Positions 1-10,430 of a stretch of DNA of 64,000 bases are shown piece after piece (position 1 is the first letter of the stretch; each line of letters begins with the position of its first letter). The DNA lies in assembly GCA_029379385.1 (NCBI GenBank), contig CM055611.1, positions 17,740,062-17,804,061 on the forward strand, in the 5' to 3' direction. A program made the position numbers and the translations under genes. Source of the DNA: Quillaja saponaria (Eukaryota; Streptophyta; Magnoliopsida; Fabales; Quillajaceae). Below the pieces are notes generated by a model. That model made no database searches and was not told where the DNA came from. It saw only the letters and a list, made by a program, of their open reading frames with translations.

Positions 1-951
1 GCATAAGCAATTGTAAGAAGATGGAGGAAAATAATATCATCAACTGATCATCAGGGACAAGATGTTCAAGACGACGAAATTGCATTCAGTCAGTTGAAAA
101 GTTTGAAACTTTTATACTTGCCAAACCTGAAACGCTTCTGTCTGGAGAAATGTACCTTGCAGTTTCCATCCTTGAAAGAAGTGAATGTGGCAGGGTGCTC
201 CAAATTGAAGGTGTTCTCTTCAGGTATTTTGGTTGCACCATTACTCTGTGAAGTGATATCTTATGACTAACCAAGATGAAAAACGTTGGGAAGGTGACCT
301 CAACAACACTATACAACAATTATTCATAGAGATGGTATGTTCTATTGCTTTCTTAATTTGAACGCTATTTGGTTGATTTCTTTTTCCATCTTTGAGTAAC
401 TTACTTAATTATTTTTCAAGGTAAAAGTGACTATGTATTTTATTTCTTTTTATGAAAAATGATGACATTGGTTACTATTACTGAAAGACCTAACTAGTTT
501 CTTTTCTTGATTTCTCACTGGCCTTGCACTCAACAAGAATGGTAACTTTCCTTTTTATATAAAATACAACTTTCATCATCCTAGTGATATTTTATTTAAG
601 ACCATTATCTCTTCAGTTTGAAAGAATCAAGTTCGAAACTGTTTAAATACATATTATTAACTTTCTATGTTACTTTAATTTTTGAAATAATTACTCCGTT
701 TCTTTATTTACTATTTTAACTTTTGTTTTGGAGTGATAAACTAATAATTTACTATTTTAACTTTGTTGTAGCAAGAGATGTTTCCAGATAATAAAAAGCA
801 CCCACTTCATGAGGAGCATACACTGTTTCGGACTCGGAGATCTTATGTTTGTGATGGGTGTGATGAAAGCGGATATGAGTGGTCCTATTGCTGTCCAACA
901 TGTGATTTTGATTTACATCTGAGTTGTACTTTGGGGGCTTTGGAGGAGTAA
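1..951 (+). pseudogene. 3' end of an NLR gene: last LRR exon plus DC1 exon, decayed
   Basis: Two exons of a truncated NLR copy are visible, cut off by the window start. Exon 1-334 encodes C-terminal LRR sequence (FSQLKSLKLLYLPNLKRFCL and on) and ends at a GT donor after GAG ATG. Exon 772-951 follows a TTGTAG acceptor and encodes [10 protein letters not shown], then [18 protein letters not shown] and a TAA stop: a DC1 (C1-like, Cys/His zinc-binding) domain. The layout matches the paralogue at 35,649-36,946 base for base over long stretches, intron included. Decay: an extra A near 30 shifts frame against the paralogue, and a TAA plus a 2-nt net loss lie near 265-295 just before the conserved WEGDLN segment. 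The DC1 exon itself is open. It is probably non-functional, although the upstream gene body is not visible. Confidence 0.8.
772..951 (+). other. DC1 (C1-like zinc finger) terminal exon, copy 1
   Basis: This open exon has 59 codons plus stop. Visible ligands are HPLHEEH, CDGC, CPTC, then the H of DLH and a final C, which is the DC1 order. It most resembles the C-terminal DC1 tail of plant nucleoredoxins (family knowledge). It has no start codon of its own in a sensible place and follows a pyrimidine-rich acceptor, so it reads as an exon of the NLR rather than a separate gene. Confidence 0.75.
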
Positions 952-1344
952 GTTAAAAAGGTTCAAATTAAGAAGATATTGAAATATCTTTGCTGACAAG
1001 GAAAATTGCACGCGTTGAAAGTTGAAAGTTGAAATTGGTGCTATGACCAAAAAAAATAAAAATTGTTGGAATAGGTGCAGGATTTCTATGTAATCAGAAA
1101 ATGAATTATGGATGTTTGATCTTTGAGTTTTTGTCTTTGGTCTGTATAGCGTTTGTATTAAATACTAATCATTATTGATCATCATGATGTCCGAGATAGG
1201 AATTAATAGAACTTGTAAGTAGTTATTATTGCATAAAAAATTTTCAGAAGCTGAATATTGTATTTTGTGTTCCAAGAAAAAGGAAGAATTAGGCTTCTAA
1301 CATATTGAACCTAAAAGGATGTGAGAGATTATGACAACCCTCCA
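952..1344. other. NLR 3' flank, homologous to 36,947-37,260
   Basis: No gene is seen. The stretch shares blocks with the flank of the second NLR copy (for example AATAGGTGCAGG, TATGTTTGATCTTTG-like, AAGAAAAAGGAAGAATTA, GATGTGAGAGATTAT), so the duplication extends about 390 bp past the stop codon. The shared sequence stops near 1,340, where retrotransposon-derived sequence begins. Confidence 0.6.
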
Positions 1345-1849
1345 GGCTACATTACGATCCTCAATTGCATGCACCACTATTCATAATTGTGCAGCTGAGG
1401 GGTGATACACAAGGATCCGGTCATCCCAAGCATGGAAATGGTAAGGGGAAGATGACAGGTGTTCACTTCAAACTTTTTACAGGGTAGAATGTATAATAAT
1501 ATGACTAGTTTCTGAGTTGTACGATGAACCCAGCGATGAAGAGTTTTCAAGTGGAGATGAACAATATTGAACCGATCAAGAGTTTCATGAACCTATCCCT
1601 CCACCGACTTTGACCCCTTTCAAACCCACACCCATTAGGAATGCACTTGGACCAAGGTAAACTTATGAACATGAAATCAATATTTTTCTCAGGGGATAGG
1701 TAAGAGATAGTTTTAGGTAGCAATCAAGGTTGTCAGTCGTATGATTCCTTGCCCCAGTGTGTGTGTATTTGTGAGGAACAGGTGAAGGCTAGGCTTCGCT
1801 ATCTTTTTCACCCTTTTATAGTGGAATTGTGTAACTTTTAAGAATATGC

Positions 1850-3340
1850 CCAACTCAGATTGTGCCAAATGCTATAAGATTTTTGCTCTGATATATCAGT
1901 CTGTTGCATATTATAGGGTACCCACTTCTATTCATGTATTTTGCAATTGTTTTGAAATCAAAAGACAAGCTAGTGGATGGGTGTTCTTCCAAGGTAGAAA
2001 GAAGTTGTTCGATAAAGGCCCATAGAACAACAAGAAATGGACTTAGGATTGAGGTTCTTTTTCTTTACAGTGATCGCTCCTATAGGATTGAGGTATAGGT
2101 GGGATCCTCCATTTTGATTTAAGTAGACCACCTGACCTAACTCGTGACCAATCCATGTACTTAGGAAAACTTCGATGTTATCAGGATAATCAATCTTCAA
2201 AGTATTTTTATTGTTGTTGGTATAGTATTCTCACCCTTCTCCATTGTTTTTTTTTTTTTTTTTTTTTTTTTTTTTGGGTGCAAATACGGACATTGTGCCA
2301 CCAAACAAAGATGCAGAACTATTGGTCATTAGAAGGAGGAATGCGAGAGAGAAAGTAAAGGACTAGGACTTCTCAGATGGAAGTACAAGATTCCACCTCC
2401 ATGATTTTGCATTCCCCGTCGCCCTATGAAGTGCCCCTTCCCAGTTTTCGAGAGATCTCACCAAAACATGTAGACAAAACCAGCCCTCTTAGGACATTTC
2501 TTGATCGGGACAAGCAAGGAAAGCACCTTCAAGATCAATTTGGACGAGGCAGATCGAACAGTTTGGCCAAGCATACATCATCGATACTTAGTCAAGCCAT
2601 GCGAGATCTTAGAGTGCCTAGAAGGGAGTATTATGATTAATTGGAATTTTATGTCTCCCAAGGATTGGGATCAGATAAATTATGTTGTCCCCTGATGTTG
2701 CCTTTATGAATGGAATAGATTCTGTCATCCAGGTATCTGAAATTACATTTCACTTTTGTGAAGGCTTGCTTTTCTTTTTTTTTAGGTGGTCCACCACTTG
2801 TATTTTTTATGTTGCTTGTTTAATCAGGGTGGTCATTGGCTAGCTAATTCTTGTATACGGATGCAAGACTCCCTGGCTCAAAGTCAGAAGCGTGTAGATC
2901 AACTTATTAAATAGTTGGCCGCCGTTCGCCTTGATTCGAGCAAGCAAGTAAAGTAGTCCTGAGGGAGAGCTATAGCTACTGAAGAGAAGCTAAAGGCATC
3001 CAAGAAGAAATTTAAAGCCAAACTGAAAGATGTAAAGGCAATTGCTACAAAGGATGTTGTCATAACATACAAGGAGTCCTAGGAATATCAAGATAATATG
3101 ATGGACAAAGCCCAAAAGTACTATAAGAAAGCATGGTCAAAGCTTCGTAACAGATTCAAAACTGAGTACCTGAGCTATCTGATGGATCATATGAAGTTCA
3201 TGAGGAAAGATGAGTATTTAGATGTATTAACCCGATCGGGCTTTTACTTTTGTGCTTTACATTTGTCAACAAAGTTATGTACTATGAGACATTTATCTAC
3301 TTTCTATCATACGGAGCACTTTCCTTGTTGGCTGTAGTCT
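1850..3340 (+). pseudogene. Extra ORF antisense to pol (Tat-type aORF) remnant
   Basis: On the strand opposite to pol, 1,960-2,080 reads in shifting frames GWVFFQGRKKLFDKGP, NNKKW and a Phe-rich FFFF segment. This is the W..F.GR..L...P.NNK.W...FFF pattern of the antisense ORF of plant Tat elements; a matching motif (NNKEWKPRYFFV) is antisense in the second element. Further downstream 2,377-2,640 is open, and 3,098-3,337 encodes a charged helical stretch (AQKYYKKAWSKLRNRFKTEY) like the coiled C-terminal half of such proteins. The function of aORF proteins is unknown. The remnant is broken by stops and a 29-T tract at 2,247-2,275. Confidence 0.6.
2247..2275. repeat. Poly-T tract (29 nt)
   Basis: A pure T run lies inside the antisense-ORF remnant. 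It is a simple repeat and probably length-variable. Confidence 0.9.
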
Positions 3341-4016
3341 TATGCATCACATTTGTATGCAGTATCTTTATAACTTGATTTGCCACTTTGTTGTTTTGTT
3401 TGTCAAGGCACTTGGCCTTTTTTTTATTTTTCTCTTTTTTATTTTATTATGGGAATGCCTTTTTATCCAGGCATCTAGCTTTGTAGCCCTTGTTTGCCCT
3501 TTATCCAAGTGTTTCCTTTTACCTAGGCGTTGGCTTATAAGCCTTATCTTAGATGCTTTACCGGGGCACTGGCTTTTAGCCTGTGCTAACCCTGAGTGTG
3601 ACTATAGGCATTGTAGCTATGTGTTATCTCCTCAGACTCTCTCTCTAAGTCGAGTAAAAACCCAGTAACTTTGGCGATTTAGTATTCAATAGGCCCCCGT
3701 TTGGAAAAATGGGAATAGCTGAATAGCTGCTTATGCCTCTTCTCGAGGTCGAGTTATTTTACCAAGACCTTTATAGTCGCAAAAGGGACATATCAAATGC
3801 CCTCCTCCTAAGGACTGTCCAACTGAAAAGCTGTTTATTATTTGGCCTGGCCTTTGAGTGGGTACCCATCTTCATGACTTTAATATTATAAGCAGTAGTT
3901 TTTGCATAATATGAAGAAAAAAGCAGTAGCATAGTGTAAGCTGACTTTACTTTTATTAGATAATGAGAATCATAAAATTGAAATGCATGAAATTGAAAAA
4001 TGCTTAACATAGTTGG
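3341..4016. other. Spacer between aORF and pol of the reverse element
   Basis: No coding homology is seen. A short tandem-like series of degenerate GGCATTGGCCT/GGCACTTGGCC-type words (3,405-3,600) may be a decayed tandem-repeat spacer, as is usual downstream of pol in Tat elements. Confidence 0.35.
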
Positions 4017-7000
4017 CTACACATAATACTTCCTCAAGTGTTGGGCATTCCATATGTGCGGTATCATATGTTGATGTTCGTTTCTCAGTTTGTATATGCC
4101 TGGTTTGACGATGTGGGTAATCTGGTAGGGTCCCCAACCTCTCTTAAACTTCCCCTCTGAACTATCCCTGGCTCCTAACTGATTAAGGCACAGTACTAGA
4201 TGGCCTACCTTAAAAGGATGCTCCTTAACTCAAGCATTGAAGTATTGTTATGTTTTTATCTATACCTTGCCATCTTGATTCTTGCCTTGTCACGTACTTT
4301 TTCAATCAGATTAAGGCTACTTCGCAGACTTTCGTTATTGTCTTGCTCATCAAAATGTTATGTGCATAGCGACGGTAAGCCAATCTCAATTGGTATAACC
4401 ACCTCACTTCCATAGGCTAAACTGAATGGTGTCTCCCAGGTTGAAGCGTAGGCAATGTCCTCATTGACCATAATTCTTGCTATAACTTCTCCTCCATTCT
4501 ATTTTTTCCCGATTAAGTTTCTTAGTCAATCTTTTAGTGATTGTCCTATTTGTATTTTCATCATGTTCATTATTTTATGGGTAACCAACAGATAAAAACC
4601 TGATGTCTATCCCCAACTCTCAACATCAATCTTTTATGACCTTGTAATTGAATTACTTCCCATGGTCTGTTATGATGACCTTGGGTATGCTGAAACGACA
4701 TATTATGTTCTTCCAAAAGAACTTTTCCACTGCTTTTGAAGTGATAGCGTAGTAGGCTCAACTTCAACCCATTTGGTTAAATAATCTACCATTACAAATA
4801 GGAACTTCTTCTGTTTCCTATTCCTCCCTTCTGGAAAAGGTCTTAATCGCAAAAGGTCACAGGCTAACAATAGAAGAAAGCCGAATGGCTGGTTTTTTGG
4901 GTACCCATGTCGATCGCTGGCAGTTATCACATTTTTTGACTGAATCTTCTGAGTCCTTCAACAGGGTTGGCCAATAATAACTGGCTCTTAGTATCTTGCT
5001 GGATAAGGCTCGAGCTCTAATGTGTGAACCACATACTCCTAAGTGCACCTTCTAAAAAATATACGCCCTTTCAGAATGAGACAAGCATTTGAGGTACTGC
5101 ATAGTGGCTAATTAGCGGTATAACTATCCATCCAATAATGTGTACTTGGCAAAGCATCTTGTATCATCTTGTCTTTTCCTCTATCTTTTGGAAAAAAACC
5201 TATCATTAAAAACTTAACGATAAGGGTCATCCAATTGTCTGGTTAGGCCTCATTATTCATTACTTGAAGCTCCTCATAACCTAGACTTTTTAGCACCTCA
5301 GTGAAAACCACAGTTTGTTTCTCCCAATCATCCGTCCCTGCTAAGCGATACAAGATGTCTATTTTAAAATTTTCTTGTCGAGGTATCAATTCTACACTGA
5401 TCCGGGCAAATTAGTCCCACAAAGTCTTCATAATTTAACAATATCAAGCTACAACCGCTTCTTTAACAGAATACTCCTCCCAAATTTGATTAACCACCAA
5501 CTGTGAGTCACTATACACCTTGAGTTCCAGAATCCCTATCTTTCTTGCCAATTGCAGGCATGTAATTAAAGCTTTATACTCTGCTGCATTATTAGAGACT
5601 AGGAAATCTAGCTTTAATGCGCAATGCAAAGCTATGCCCTCAGGACTCTCCAATACAACTTCCACCTCACTACCTAACTTGTTACGTGACCCATCCACAT
5701 GTAAACTCCATGTGTAACGCCAGGTAGTGCGATCGAGCTGGTAAGGGTGTTTTCTCCTTCCTCTCCCTAACTGGCTTTTTACATTCTACTTTAAAATCTG
5801 TTAATGCCTGGGCTTTTATAGTTGTGCGTAATGTGTACTTGATGTTGAACTTTCCCAACTCTACTGCCCACTATACTAACCTGCCTTAAGCATCAGGTTG
5901 GTGTAGCACTTTTCTTTACAGTTGAGTTGTCCGAACCTCAATAGTGTGCACTTGGAAGTACGGCCGTAATCTTGAGGCAGAAACTAGTACAGAGAATGCT
6001 ACTTTTTCAATATGTGGGTATTTGATATCAGGCCCCTATAAGATACGGCTGACATAGTAGAGTGGCTACTGCACCCTCTGATCCTCTCTTACCAAGACTG
6101 AACTCACTGCCACTTCCGAGATACCCAGATACAATATCAACACTTCACTCGGAATTAGTCTTCCTGGGATGGGAATCCTAGAAAGATAAATCTTCAATTC
6201 TTGGAAAGATTTATGACACTCATCCGTCCATTTAAAAGAATTTTTTAGTGTGCCAAGGAAAGGAAAACTTCGATTGGCCAATTTAGACATAAATTGGGAT
6301 AAGGCAGAGATTTGATTGGCCAATCACTGGACATCTTTCACATTCTTTAGACTTTTGATATCAATGATCGTTTGTATTTTTTTTGGGTTGGCCTCTATAC
6401 CCCTATTGGCAATGATATACCCTAGAAATCTTCCAGATGGAACACCAAATATACACTTTGTAGGGTTCAACTTCATACTATGCTTATTCAAAACTTCAAA
6501 TGTTTCCTTTTTCACATGATTACCCATGGTTGTACTCTTCACGAACATATTATCTACATACACCTTAATGTTCTTCCCAACATGATATTTGAAAATTTTG
6601 TTCATCAGCCGTTGGTAAGTTGCCCCCATATTTTGAATAGAAGGGCATAACCTTGTAATAATACAGCCCTTTTTTCTATTATAAAAGATGTCTTGTCTTG
6701 ATCATCTTTCCATTTATATTTGGTTATAGCCCGAGTAAGCATCCATGAAGCTTAATAACTTATTTCCTGAAGAGCTATCTACTAGTCAATGGATCCTTGA
6801 GAGCAAGAAACTATCTTTTAGGCAAGCTTTATTTAGATCCGTAAAGTCAACACACATTTTTCACTTCCCATTCTACTTTTTTACCATGACCACATTAGCT
6901 AACCAGTCTGGATAGTGAACCTTCCTAATAAACCCTGCACTGAGCAACTTGTCCACCTCCCCATCAATAGCTTATTGTTTGTTAGGTGTGAAGTTTTGTT

Positions 7001-7950
7001 TTTTTCTGCCTTACTGGTTCCACAATTTGATCTATGTTCAAATGTTGGCAAATTACCTTTGGATTAATGCCAGAAAAATCCTTTGCCTTCCATGCAAATG
7101 TTGAATGGTTGGCCTTTAAAAACGTAACCAATTTTTCCTTGCTCTGGGAGTTAATGTATGTCCCCACCGATATAACCTTGGAAGGGTTATCTTTAAACAA
7201 CTGGATTGGACTGACTTTACTAATATCCTTCCTTTCCTCTTGCATCTTGGGTATCTTTACCAGCCAAGGATCTCTTAGATCATTTATAGAGAGAACCTTT
7301 GTGTGTTGAGGCCGCATGCATGACATATAGCATTATTGTGCTATCTTTTGGCTTCCCTTTATTGTTCCTACCCCCATCGAGGATAAAAACTTCATACACA
7401 CGTGCAATGTTGACGAAATGGCTTAAGCCTCACTTAAGAATGGTCTACCCAATATTATGTTGTATGTCGAGTTCAATCTAACCACTCATAAATTCACTAT
7501 CACATTCTTTCTTTTATCTCTGTCTTCTAATGTCACTGGTAGTTCTATCATTCCTTCTACCGAGACTGGCTCCCCATTGAAATCAACTAACATTACCTCC
7601 AATGGTTTTAGCTTGTCCTTAAATATCCTCATCTACTCAAAACATTTGGAATATATTACATTTACTGAACTCTCATCATTAATCAATATCCTTCTCGCAT
7701 TGAACCCCTCTATGTTTGCAGAAATGATCAGGGACCGTCCATATGAGGGGCCTCTACCTAGGCTCAAATCGTCTCTAGTGAACGTTATACTCTCTTCCAT
7801 ACTAGTATCTTTATTGCGCTTCCTAACCTCAGCTTTTATAATTGGGCGCTTAGTATACCTCTTTCTTGCACTTGCAAATGTTCCTGATGTTGTCAAACTA
7901 CCTGTTATGGTGTAGATGGTGCCAACGATATGGTCCAATTTGTCATGCCT
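4017..7950 (-). pseudogene. Pol remnant: protease, RT, RNase H, integrase
   Basis: The protease frame at 7,938-7,633 has RILINDESSVNVIYS, where the usual motif is LIDxGSS. RT begins in the frame 7,326-6,982 (FAWKAKDFSGINPKVICQHL then VRQKK) and its catalytic box is YVDNM in the frame 6,629-6,324 (normally YVDDM), so an active-site Asp is lost. RNase H at 5,698-5,444 shows MDGSRNKLGS, NNAAEYKAL and YSDSQLVVNQ. Integrase at 5,048-4,570 shows the zinc-binding HLGVCGSH...CDNCQRS part and MVDYLTKWVE of the core. Pol ends with GPYQITHIVKPGIYKL and WNAQHLRKYYV then TAG at 4,019-4,017. Stops and frameshifts separate all parts. Confidence 0.85.
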
Positions 7951-7999
7951 TGTCTCGTGGTCATTTCTTCTAGGTTCTAATCTTTTCCCTGATCAATCC

Positions 8000-9060
8000 T
8001 CCCTTTCATGCCTTCTTTCCCTTTGTTCCACTTCTACTTCTTCCAGCCATATTACTCTTGGGCGTGATCCTTGAGATAACCTCGTTATATCAAAGTATCA
8101 ATCTCTTCCATCAATATCCAGCATTCATCTGTAGTATGCCCATTATCCCTTGTGAAAAGCATAGTACTTATTGTCATCTCCCTTAAAAGCCCTCCCCTTG
8201 CATGCTGGCAACTAAGTAACATAATCCTTTCATTCAATGGCTATAAGTAACACAAACTAGGGCTTGTTCAGAGCCTTATAACTATCATATTTTGATCTTA
8301 TAGGTGTTTTTGGCCTCCTATCCAACATTGGGAGATCATGATGTTTAGAGATTGGAGGGGTATACTGGAACTGACCTACTAGCGTCTTTTCTACCTCCTC
8401 CACATTGATATACTCCTCTGCCATTCAAAACATCTCTTCTACCGTGGTGAGGATCTTTTTATGGAGCTTGTATCTAAATTGTGAACTCCTCATACCGGTT
8501 TTCAAGGTTGTTATCACCACTTAGGGATTAGCATCCTCTACCTCTAGCACGCTAATGTTGAACTTGGCCATGAACTTTTTCAATGACTCTCGCTCCCCCT
8601 GCTTAATAGTTAGCAGGTTCAAGGCATCTCTTTGCTACTTCTTATTTGTTATAAAGTGTCTTCTAAAGGATGATGCTAAATAGTTGAAATTAGAGATAGA
8701 CCACATTAGGAGTTAAGCAAACCATCTCCGAGTTGTATCCCTTAAGGCCAAAGAAAATGCTCGACACATCACTTAGTTTAGCATCCCATGAAAATGCATG
8801 AGGGAAGTAAAGCTAGTAACAAAATCATCTGGGTCAGTCAACTCGTAACAGAATTCCAATGCAAGCATCCGCACTCCACACAGAATTGGATAACTTTGAA
8901 CCTCATCTGTGAATGGTGAATTCAAATTAAAAATAATTACATCTCGATCACACTTTTCAAATTCCTCCCGGTTAGTTTGTGGAGAATTATTAGGTGAAAT
9001 CATAACTGCCTTCCCTTTCTTAGCCCTTGAAATCTTTACCAATCCATCTGTTTCTTTAAA
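8000..9060 (-). pseudogene. Gag remnant of the reverse element
   Basis: The minus-strand frames give a run typical of plant gypsy Gag: ALEFCYELTDPDDFVTSFTS and MHFHGMLN (8,773-9,042), then VVITTLKTGMRSSQFRYKLH, and MAEEYINVEE near 8,400-8,530. This is the retrotransposon gag (capsid) region. It is broken by several in-frame stops (for example after EEMF), so no functional Gag is made. The second element in this window (17,158-25,293) has a matching Gag (DSDNFVTEFKSLMLLHSVLD; LLKQVEEYINQEE). Confidence 0.75.
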
Positions 9061-9425
9061 TAACTCCCCTTGAAGCGAGTTAATTTATCACTGAGTGGTT
9101 AGTCCACCAGAGATTTCTTACACCCTACGGAGAGATACTGTCTACTCTTTTTGATAGGGCAGCCACGGCCCCTATCAGCCTTTTGAATTAACTATGCATG
9201 ATTAAGGCGTCTGAAGCCCTTGGCGTCTCCTCAACCTCCCATTGAAATGGGGTTACCACTACCTTACTCCGCCCTTCCTTAAAAGTCTTGGTATCCCTAT
9301 CCCCACTGTCCAATTTAGGTGTCTTGATTTCTATTCCATCATGTACCACATCATTTTGTAGATCGGTTTAAGGTTCTTCAAATCTTAAAATTGAAAATTT
9401 TTAAATTTTTCACAAATGGCGCCAA

Positions 9426-9755
9426 TGTCAAAATACAATCTAACCGTATTGACGTGGCACCACAATTGTCAACTCTCTAATCATATCAATTTGTAAAACA
9501 GTGAAAATGGGTGATCAGGTAATTCTCGGAAGTACTCCGATGCTTATGTCAAAATATTGTTAAAGTAATAAGAACCTCCAAAGCAAAAAGTGTTTAGTCC
9601 AAAAGTTATCTTTTTGGGAACTATGTAGCAATTTATATAGTTTGCTTCAACCAATAACTGGGCTCCACGTAGCTTGCTGACTATACTGACAGTTACTAAA
9701 GATGTGGCACCACGTGTCATTACATTATTAGATAGTGTCAAAATTAATATTATCA
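9426..9755 (-). repeat. LTR of the reverse Tat-type element
   Basis: The plus-strand sequence starts TGTCAAAATACAATC directly next to the primer-site core and ends ATTATTATCA-like (...AATATTATCA). TG...CA termini are expected of an LTR. Sequence to the right (from ~9,757) matches the GOS12 relic at 51,130 onward, which fixes the outer border to within a few bases. No second copy was found, so the exact ends are inferred. Confidence 0.6.
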
Positions 9756-10043
9756 CTTCTTAATGCCTGCTAGATGCAAGCATTTTAATCATGACTCTTG
9801 GAAACAACAACATGAATTATATTTGAACCATGCTCACCTTATACTCGCTAATATTTGACTGAACTCAAAAGCTCTGCATGCTCCCTCAATGAGTTTATGT
9901 TTCCCTTTATTCGCCTAAATTCCTTAAGATGTTGATAAGATTTGTTATGGGAAAGGTTTGAGTGATCTACTTGCTGAAAAACAAATTACTTAGTACAACG
10001 GAACCAAGTTTACAACAACAGTAGCAAAGTATACGCTTAAGAC

Positions 10044-10430
10044 TATTGGATATATTATAATATAAGTCCTAAATTTGAATGTATTTTCATGAATAGTAAT
10101 GCATGTGAAGAGATATCACTATTGCATTCAATAGTTATAATTTGTTAGGTTGCCAAAAGACATACTAATAAATTAAAAGCTATAGTTTATTATGTTAAAA
10201 GTTATGATTGTTAGATACATGACTATTCATCCTTTATATATAGATGGCTTCCATAAGTAGTGAAGAAGAATTTTGTTATAATAAGATTCTAAGAGAATTT
10301 GTTAGATCCTGGAAGGGACTTGTCTTCAATCCCTAAATTATTAGAGTATGCAGACAATATCTCTTAAAGGATAGTGTTGTAAAGATAATACGCTTCAAAG
10401 TTTACAAATTATGTCTTATCTTTTACTATT
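10044..10430 (+). repeat. 5' LTR of the 10-14 kb insertion
   Basis: It matches 13,954-14,331 along its length, for example GACTATTCATCCT, TCCATAAGTAGTGAAGAAGA and CAAATTATGTCTTAT. The TG start is mutated to TA. The copies have clearly diverged, so the insertion is old. Confidence 0.65.

Larger units (their letters stand above)
1345..9755 (-). mobile_element. Decayed Ty3/gypsy (Tat-type) retrotransposon, reverse orientation
   Basis: Read on the minus strand, the order from right to left is LTR (9,755-9,426), primer-site core TTGGCGCC (9,425-9,418), Gag (~9,050-8,000), protease, reverse transcriptase, RNase H and integrase (to 4,017). An extra ORF remnant lies on the opposite strand (+, ~1,850-3,340). 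Many stops and frameshifts break every domain, so it is inactive. The PR-RT-RH-INT order makes it Ty3/gypsy; an antisense ORF beyond integrase is known in the Tat lineage. I found no left LTR: the TGTCAAAAT start is not seen between 1 and 3,700, so the 3' side is truncated or rearranged and the left boundary is uncertain. The right end abuts GOS12 relic A. Confidence 0.8.

Noticed and set aside
86..319. Minus-strand open frame over the first NLR exon
   Set aside because: It is the antisense shadow of LRR coding sequence; the plus strand has clear LRR homology and a splice donor.
1345..1850. Left LTR of the reverse Tat-type element
   Set aside because: No match to the LTR at 9,426-9,755 could be found here, so no LTR is claimed.
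7457..7915. Plus-strand 152-codon open frame
   Set aside because: It is antisense to the protease region of the reverse Tat-type element; it has no motif of its own.
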